Assembly: GCA_019322815.1 (NCBI GenBank)
Contig: JAHWIB010000054.1
Coordinates: 1-7,899 of the forward strand
Reading direction: 5' to 3'
DNA: 7,899 nt
Source: Candidatus Woesearchaeota archaeon
GTDB lineage: Archaea > Nanobdellota > Nanobdellia > Woesearchaeales > WJKL01
Position 1 is the stretch's first letter. Every line of letters starts with the position of its first letter. The position numbers and the translations under genes are program-made. A model generated the notes under the pieces. The model was not told the origin of the DNA and did not search any database. It saw only the letters and a program-made list of their open reading frames with translations. This document shows, piece after piece, positions 4,533 to 7,899 of the stretch.

Positions 4533-5768
4533 TCAAACATAGAAAGCTTCTTTATTAGAAGCAGGATCATCTTTTGGATTATCCCTGCTTAAAAACTCAT
4601 CATAACTATAAGAAATAAATTCTTTAAATTTCCTATGAAGTAAATCCATAGCACGTTCTTGGGCACCTGCATGGAATCCTTCTCTTTTAAAATTCTCTTT
4701 ATATACTTCACAAGCATGCTGAACTGCTTCTTTTTTCATTTCTTCATAATTATCTAAACCTTTTGATTTTAATTCAGAATTTAATTGGTCTGCTCTTTCA
4801 ATCAAGCCAATTATTTCTTTAGCGTAAAATTCATTAATTCCGTGTGTTCTTTCTTTGTCTCCAGGACTTTCAATAACTTCATTTTTTATCCTGTCATATA
4901 TTGTACAGATAACCTCTTTCTTATGATCATCTGTAAGATCATATCCAGGAAGCTGACTAAATTCTGCAAGCAATTCCACAACATCTATAAGAGATTTAAC
5001 ATCCTCATCAAATGCACCATATCCAGAATCTTTTTGCAAATCTGATAATCTTTTTTGCAAATCTGATCTTGGATTTGATAGTTCTCTAAGATATGTCTGT
5101 CTTGCTTTTTCTATATCTTCTGGAGAAAGTGAAATATAATCAAATGGATCTTTGTCCTCAGTATATTCTTTATGTTTTGCCAAGAATTCCATCTCTTCTT
5201 TTAAAGTTCTTTTTGCTTCAAGCATCTCTCCATCTAAAATATCTCTGATATTTTGAGCTGCTTGCTGCATATTAATATCATAAACATCTATAGCTTCTGG
5301 AATTGATCTTATAGCAAGCTCATCCAGAACTTTAAGTTCATCAAGATCCCTTGTATTTTTGGATCTTGTAGTTGTATATCTTCTAATTATATCTGTTCTT
5401 TGATCATGTGTTGTTTCTATTCTTGTTAGAAGCCTATCAAAAGAATCTTCAAGATCTCCAAATACCGGCTCCCACCAGTTTCCTTCTGTCCTTGATCTAT
5501 AATCTCTTGCTGCTTTGAGATTTTTCTCTAATTCTGATTTAATCTCATGAAATCTTTTTCCATCATCCTGAGCTAATTCAAAAACACGTTCATCTGTATG
5601 TGCATCCCAATGATATTGATCAAAAGTATGTTTATAGGGTGTTTGACTAATCCCTTCTTTTAATCTATCTTCTTGAGATCTAAGAATATCAGTCCTTCTT
5701 GTGTTAATTAATGCACAAATTACTGGGATTTTTTCAACAAAATAACCTATATTATTAATTATACTCAT
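4533..5768 (-). CDS. Large charged, mostly helical protein of unknown function
   Basis: I do not recognise this 411-residue protein. It is rich in Glu, Lys, Asp and Arg and reads as largely alpha-helical with coiled-coil-like stretches. It has no signal peptide; the only hydrophobic run (about residues 8-21) is too short and broken for a confident membrane anchor. A paired tryptophan (W98-W99, in NWWEP) interrupts the charged N-terminal half. Around residues 235-248 a seven-residue unit SDLQK(R/D)- is tandemly repeated, matching a DNA duplication at 5027-5067. The C-terminus is polar (RDNPKDDPASNKEAFYV). No catalytic motif stands out, so a structural, scaffold or interaction role is a guess. 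The ATG lies about 27 bases after a TATA box with no ribosome binding site. It is divergent from the gene at 5899. Confidence 0.75.
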   Translation of the reverse strand: MSIINNIGYFVEKIPVICALINTRRTDILRSQEDRLKEGISQTPYKHTFDQYHWDAHTDERVFELAQDDGKRFHEIKSELEKNLKAARDYRSRTEGNWWEPVFGDLEDSFDRLLTRIETTHDQRTDIIRRYTTTRSKNTRDLDELKVLDELAIRSIPEAIDVYDINMQQAAQNIRDILDGEMLEAKRTLKEEMEFLAKHKEYTEDKDPFDYISLSPEDIEKARQTYLRELSNPRSDLQKRLSDLQKDSGYGAFDEDVKSLIDVVELLAEFSQLPGYDLTDDHKKEVICTIYDRIKNEVIESPGDKERTHGINEFYAKEIIGLIERADQLNSELKSKGLDNYEEMKKEAVQHACEVYKENFKREGFHAGAQERAMDLLHRKFKEFISYSYDEFLSRDNPKDDPASNKEAFYV

Positions 5769-5789
5769 ATACTAGAAAATAAAATTATT

Positions 5790-5806
5790 TATTTATAAAT
5801 CTTTTG
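5790..5806 (-). promoter_or_regulatory. BRE/TATA promoter of the 4533-5768 gene
   Basis: On the minus strand CAAAAG followed by ATTTATAAAT is a good BRE plus TATA box centred about 27 bases before the ATG at 5768. Transcription would start within a few bases of the ATG, making a leaderless message. Confidence 0.65.
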
Positions 5807-5834
5807 TTTTTATTCACTAATAAGTAGTAATAAT

Positions 5835-5850
5835 CCGAAAGATTTAAATA
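5835..5850 (+). promoter_or_regulatory. BRE/TATA promoter of the 5899-6405 gene
   Basis: The ccgaaag (5835-5841) followed by atttaaata (5842-5850) is a strong archaeal promoter match. A start near 5871 leaves a leader of about 28 bases that includes the gaggt site at 5884-5888. It is back to back with the minus-strand promoter at 5790-5806. Confidence 0.7.
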
Positions 5851-5883
5851 CTTTAAGATACATCTAATAGAGATATAATGGTA

Positions 5884-5888
5884 GAGGT
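5884..5888 (+). promoter_or_regulatory. Shine-Dalgarno site before ATG 5899
   Basis: The gaggt lies 10 bases before ATG 5899. A competing ATG at 5878 is followed by a stop after five codons, so 5899 is the start. Confidence 0.6.
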
Positions 5889-5898
5889 AAACTAAAAA

Positions 5899-6405
5899 AT
5901 GGATGAATTAACATTGCTTTTAGTTCAGATATTAAAACAAGGAGAACCTGAGTTTAGGGATATAGGCCCTAATGCAAATTGTGCTGTATATGTTACAGCT
6001 CATGATGATAGAGTTCCTAACAGGATGGTTATCCATGCGCAGGCTAGATCCCCAGAAGACCTTCCTAAGCGTTTGAAAAGGGATTCAGAGTTAGGCCTTA
6101 CTTTAGATTATTTTACTAAACCAAGTGCAAATTTAGATGGTTCTGGAGAACCTCTGGCAATCACAATAGGAGATTACCTATTTATGGGCAGCTGTACCAT
6201 GAGCCCTTCTGGATCACATGATGTGGTACAATTTAATCCAAAATATAAAGTTCTGGGGGTTGCGACAGTACCAGTAGGAGAGTATGAAACCAGGCTAGCA
6301 GAAGGATTTAAAGGATTGTCAACAAGACCAGACGCAAAACTAGGAGAAGGAGCTGCTGATGTTAAGCTGCTTGGACCTGGACCAGAGCCGGAAAAGTTCT
6401 ACTAA
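5899..6405 (+). CDS. Small soluble protein of unknown function
   Basis: I do not recognise this 168-residue protein. After a short hydrophobic helix-like start (MDELTLLLVQILKQ) the sequence alternates short beta-like runs (NCAVYVTAHD, NRMVIHAQAR, PLAITIGDYLFMGSC, YKVLGVATVPV) with loops, suggesting an alpha/beta or mainly beta globular fold. There are two cysteines (C28 and C99). The last 25 residues are rich in Gly and Pro (LLGPGPEPEKFY) and probably disordered. There is no signal peptide, membrane segment or known catalytic motif. Its base composition looks less AT-rich than the 3961-4443 gene. Promoter and ribosome binding site are both clear, so it is very likely expressed. It is divergent from the helical orphan 4533-5768 and followed by a terminator. 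Confidence 0.78.
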   Translation: MDELTLLLVQILKQGEPEFRDIGPNANCAVYVTAHDDRVPNRMVIHAQARSPEDLPKRLKRDSELGLTLDYFTKPSANLDGSGEPLAITIGDYLFMGSCTMSPSGSHDVVQFNPKYKVLGVATVPVGEYETRLAEGFKGLSTRPDAKLGEGAADVKLLGPGPEPEKFY

Positions 6406-6427
6406 TGCCCAAAAACCACAGGACAGA

Positions 6428-6451
6428 AAAAAATAATTTATTTTTCTTTTT
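6428..6451 (+). terminator. Terminator of the 5899-6405 gene
   Basis: An A-rich run followed by its complement (aaaaataa / ttattttt) leads into ttatttttctttttt about 25 bases after the stop codon. This fits archaeal poly-T termination. Confidence 0.55.
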
Positions 6452-6509
6452 TCAAAGAGTTCAAAAATTGAATATAATTTTCATAAAATAATGTAACATT
6501 AAAAAATAA

Positions 6510-6553
6510 ATGTACGCCGACGCCCTGCAGAGGAATTGAATTCCCACGCCGTA
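6510..6553. other. GC-rich island between convergent genes, possible small RNA or dispersed repeat
   Basis: A GC-rich block (acgccgacgccctgcagagg, then attgaattcccacgcc) interrupts an otherwise very AT-rich 219-base gap. It holds the imperfect palindrome ggaattgaattcc (6532-6544) and two acgccg copies near its ends (6514-6519 and 6546-6551). On the plus strand a TATA-like atataatt (6472-6479) precedes it by roughly the expected distance, and a T-rich run (6560-6577) follows it. That is the outline of a small RNA gene. An ATG at 6510 opens only a 9-codon frame. On the minus strand an open frame of about 40 codons crosses it, but I saw no start codon. The rest of the gap (6452-6509 and 6578-6624) shows nothing else. 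Confidence 0.4.
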
Positions 6554-6624
6554 AACTATTTCTTTATTTTATTTTTAGTTAAGATGTTGAAATATTTAAA
6601 ATTTTTGCTATGACATCTAAATAC

Positions 6625-7380
6625 TTAATCTGATTTATTCCAAACATCATAAAAGAATTTTCTATATTGCTCTGCATTTTCCCTGCAGATTATAACAAAA
6701 ACTCTGGGAATCTTTCCCCAATTAAATGTTGCAACTGTATCTTTAACAATAGCAATACCTGTCGGTAATGTTTGTTTTGTTGTTTTGAATTCATATAGTC
6801 TTGTGTTGGAATAATTCATCTTTTTTTGAGTTAGTTTATCATGGATATTGCATAATATCTTAGCTTTAGCTTTTTTTTCTGCTCTTTTCTGATGAAATTT
6901 CTGAAACATTAGAATAATCGATTTATTATCTAATGATTCGTTAGAAAAAGTCATTGCCAAATATTCATCTCCCTTGTTTAATTTGTCTAGGATTTCATCA
7001 TAAAATGTTTTTACTCCTTCAAATCCCACATAAACTTTTACTTCTTGTTTTTCCTCTGCAAACTTCTGCTTTGCAACAAGTTCTGGAAGTATTTGTTTGA
7101 ATTCAGAAGCTTCTTTCTTAAGTTCTTTTTCTTTATTTTTTATATAATCTAATATTCTATCTGGAGAAGCTGCTTGAAAATATCTTGTTCCTGATTTGAT
7201 TGACTCAGAAACAAGGCCTTTTATCTTTAGTTTTTCTATAATTTCATATACTTTAGATCTTGCAACCCCTGACTTGTTTATTACAGGTCCTGAAGTAGTA
7301 TTCCCTGTTTCTAATAGGGCAGAATATACTTTTATCTCTCCTTGAGTAAATCCAATTCTTTCTAATATCTTTGTGTTCAT
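6625..7380 (-). CDS. TrmB-family transcriptional regulator
   Basis: This 251-residue protein is a DNA-binding regulator of the archaeal TrmB family, whose better-known members control sugar transport and central metabolism. The N-terminus (about 5-70) is a winged helix-turn-helix. It opens with LERIGFTQGEIKVYSALLE, the recognition helix is within GVARSKVYEIIEKLKIKG, and the wing ends at SGTRYFQAASP. A charged coiled-coil linker (about 75-112) probably dimerises it. The C-terminal domain (about 113-250) opens with VKVYVGFEGVKTFYDEIL, typical of the PLD-like effector domain in short TrmB proteins. The longer sugar-binding domain of Thermococcales TrmB is absent, so its ligand cannot be named. 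The ATG is leaderless behind a TATA box. A palindrome at 7421-7440 between it and the divergent gene at 7475 is a natural operator for auto- or cross-regulation. Confidence 0.9.
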   Translation of the reverse strand: MNTKILERIGFTQGEIKVYSALLETGNTTSGPVINKSGVARSKVYEIIEKLKIKGLVSESIKSGTRYFQAASPDRILDYIKNKEKELKKEASEFKQILPELVAKQKFAEEKQEVKVYVGFEGVKTFYDEILDKLNKGDEYLAMTFSNESLDNKSIILMFQKFHQKRAEKKAKAKILCNIHDKLTQKKMNYSNTRLYEFKTTKQTLPTGIAIVKDTVATFNWGKIPRVFVIICRENAEQYRKFFYDVWNKSD

Positions 7381-7402
7381 GTTAGTTCTTATTATATGGT
7401 TT

Positions 7403-7418
7403 TATTTAAATCTTTCTA
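7403..7418 (-). promoter_or_regulatory. BRE/TATA promoter of the TrmB-family gene
   Basis: On the minus strand GAAAGATTTAAAT gives a BRE and TATA box centred about 27 bases before ATG 7380. There is no ribosome binding site in between, so the mRNA is probably leaderless. Confidence 0.6.
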
Positions 7419-7420
7419 TT

Positions 7421-7440
7421 GTTCACCCTTAAGGGAGGAC
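7421..7440. promoter_or_regulatory. Palindromic candidate operator in the trmB divergent region
   Basis: A perfect 10-base palindrome cccttaaggg (7426-7435) sits inside an imperfect 20-base inverted repeat (8 of 10 positions paired). It lies just upstream of the TrmB promoter and about 10 bases before the TATA box of the divergent gene. A dimeric winged-helix protein such as the adjacent TrmB homologue could bind it. It is also unusually GC-rich for this spacer. Confidence 0.45.
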
Positions 7441-7445
7441 TAATT

Positions 7446-7456
7446 AATATAAATAT
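7446..7456 (+). promoter_or_regulatory. TATA promoter of the gene at 7475
   Basis: The atataaatat-type box (core tataaata, 7448-7455) is centred about 23 bases before ATG 7475. Transcription would start at the ATG itself, giving a leaderless message. Confidence 0.55.
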
Positions 7457-7474
7457 TAATGTTATCTCTAGATT

Positions 7475-7899
7475 ATGGTAAATATCGATGAAAGATTATC
7501 TAAGCGTTTTGCAAAAAATGTTCATAAAATTAAAAGGAGCGCTAACATAAGAGAATGTGAAGATTTGCTTTTATTTAAAAGAAGAGCTGATATTATTGGC
7601 TTGTACGATGATAGATATAATTATATGAAGTATGGAGTATTAAGATTATCTCCTGAAGGAGTTTTTATATATTCTTCAGATCATAGGATAAGAGGTTCAA
7701 GGGAAGACCAATACAGAGAGCTGATTAGAATAATAACCGGGATAGGATATGCTTCTAGTAGTCCTATTAGTATATTTGCTGAAATTAAAAGATTGCCCAT
7801 AGATGATGATGGTGTAAGAGTAACTTATGAAAACGAGGCTGGTTCACCACATCAATTATTATTAGATGGGACTATTGATCCACCTATACCTGAGAGAAG
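7475..7899 (+). CDS. Uncharacterised protein, 3' end outside the window
   Basis: An open frame from ATG 7475 stays open to the window edge, giving 141 complete codons with no stop. I do not recognise the product. It begins with a basic helix-like segment (MVNIDERLSKRFAKNVHKIK), then CEDLLLFKRRADIIGLYDDR. A beta-rich part follows (YGVLRLSPEGVFIYSSDHRI), then REDQYRELIRIITGIGY and an acidic loop (PIDDDGVRVTYENEAG). There is no signal peptide or membrane segment in the visible part. It is divergent from the TrmB-family regulator and shares its control region, so it is a candidate target of that regulator. The TATA box at leaderless distance supports this start. Confidence 0.75.
   Translation, partial: MVNIDERLSKRFAKNVHKIKRSANIRECEDLLLFKRRADIIGLYDDRYNYMKYGVLRLSPEGVFIYSSDHRIRGSREDQYRELIRIITGIGYASSSPISIFAEIKRLPIDDDGVRVTYENEAGSPHQLLLDGTIDPPIPER

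Noticed and set aside
4785..5045. Plus-strand frame of 86 residues
   Set aside because: It lies wholly inside the minus-strand helical gene and has no promoter or ribosome binding site; the same applies to frames inside deoA, the AI-2E gene and the 3961-4443 gene.
6530..6553. tRNA T-arm and acceptor end around aattgaattcccacgcc
   Set aside because: The conserved C56 and the G53-C61 pair are missing and no matching 5' acceptor strand is nearby.
6430..6560. Minus-strand open frame of about 40 codons across the GC island
   Set aside because: No ATG/GTG start with promoter or ribosome binding site, and it overlaps the terminator of the facing gene; kept only as a note.

Overview
The window reads as a piece of an AT-rich archaeal chromosome, most likely a DPANN archaeon of the Woesearchaeota/Pacearchaeota type. 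The evidence is an archaeal Ogg2-type 8-oxoguanine glycosylase, an archaeal AMP phosphorylase, a TrmB-family regulator, and BRE/TATA promoters in front of nearly every gene. Several of these promoters sit about 25 bases before the ATG with no ribosome binding site, so those transcripts are probably leaderless. The lineage is an inference; the archaeal assignment is well supported.

Layout. 1-635: ogg2 on the minus strand. 636-773: divergent control region with a perfect 10-bp inverted repeat touching the BRE of the next gene. 774-1808: an AI-2E/PerM-type membrane protein (+) that seems to start at an ATT codon. 1814-1911: an unusual leader in which the first 23 bases around the deoA start are duplicated upstream, with a complementary segment between the two copies. 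1892-3400: AMP phosphorylase (+). 3417-3524: a tandem 46-bp hairpin repeat plus a partial third copy. 3576-3818: a cold-shock-domain protein (+). 3819-3960: convergent terminator region. 3961-4443 and 4533-5768: two uncharacterised minus-strand genes. 5899-6405: an uncharacterised plus-strand gene divergent from the previous one. 6406-6624: convergent gap with a terminator and a GC-rich island. 6625-7380: TrmB-family regulator (-). 7475-7899: start of an uncharacterised plus-strand gene that runs off the window.

How it works together. There is no clear multi-gene operon. Most genes have their own promoter, and the recognisable ones do unrelated housekeeping jobs: base-excision repair, membrane transport, nucleotide salvage, RNA chaperoning and transcriptional control. 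The block 4494-6553 stands out, because two orphan, divergently transcribed genes are bracketed by the only two clearly GC-rich non-coding islands in the window. The most unusual structure is regulatory: the deoA leader and the csp upstream region both have a repeat / complement / repeat layout that allows mutually exclusive hairpins. I see no CRISPR array, transposase, integrase, intact tRNA or rRNA.
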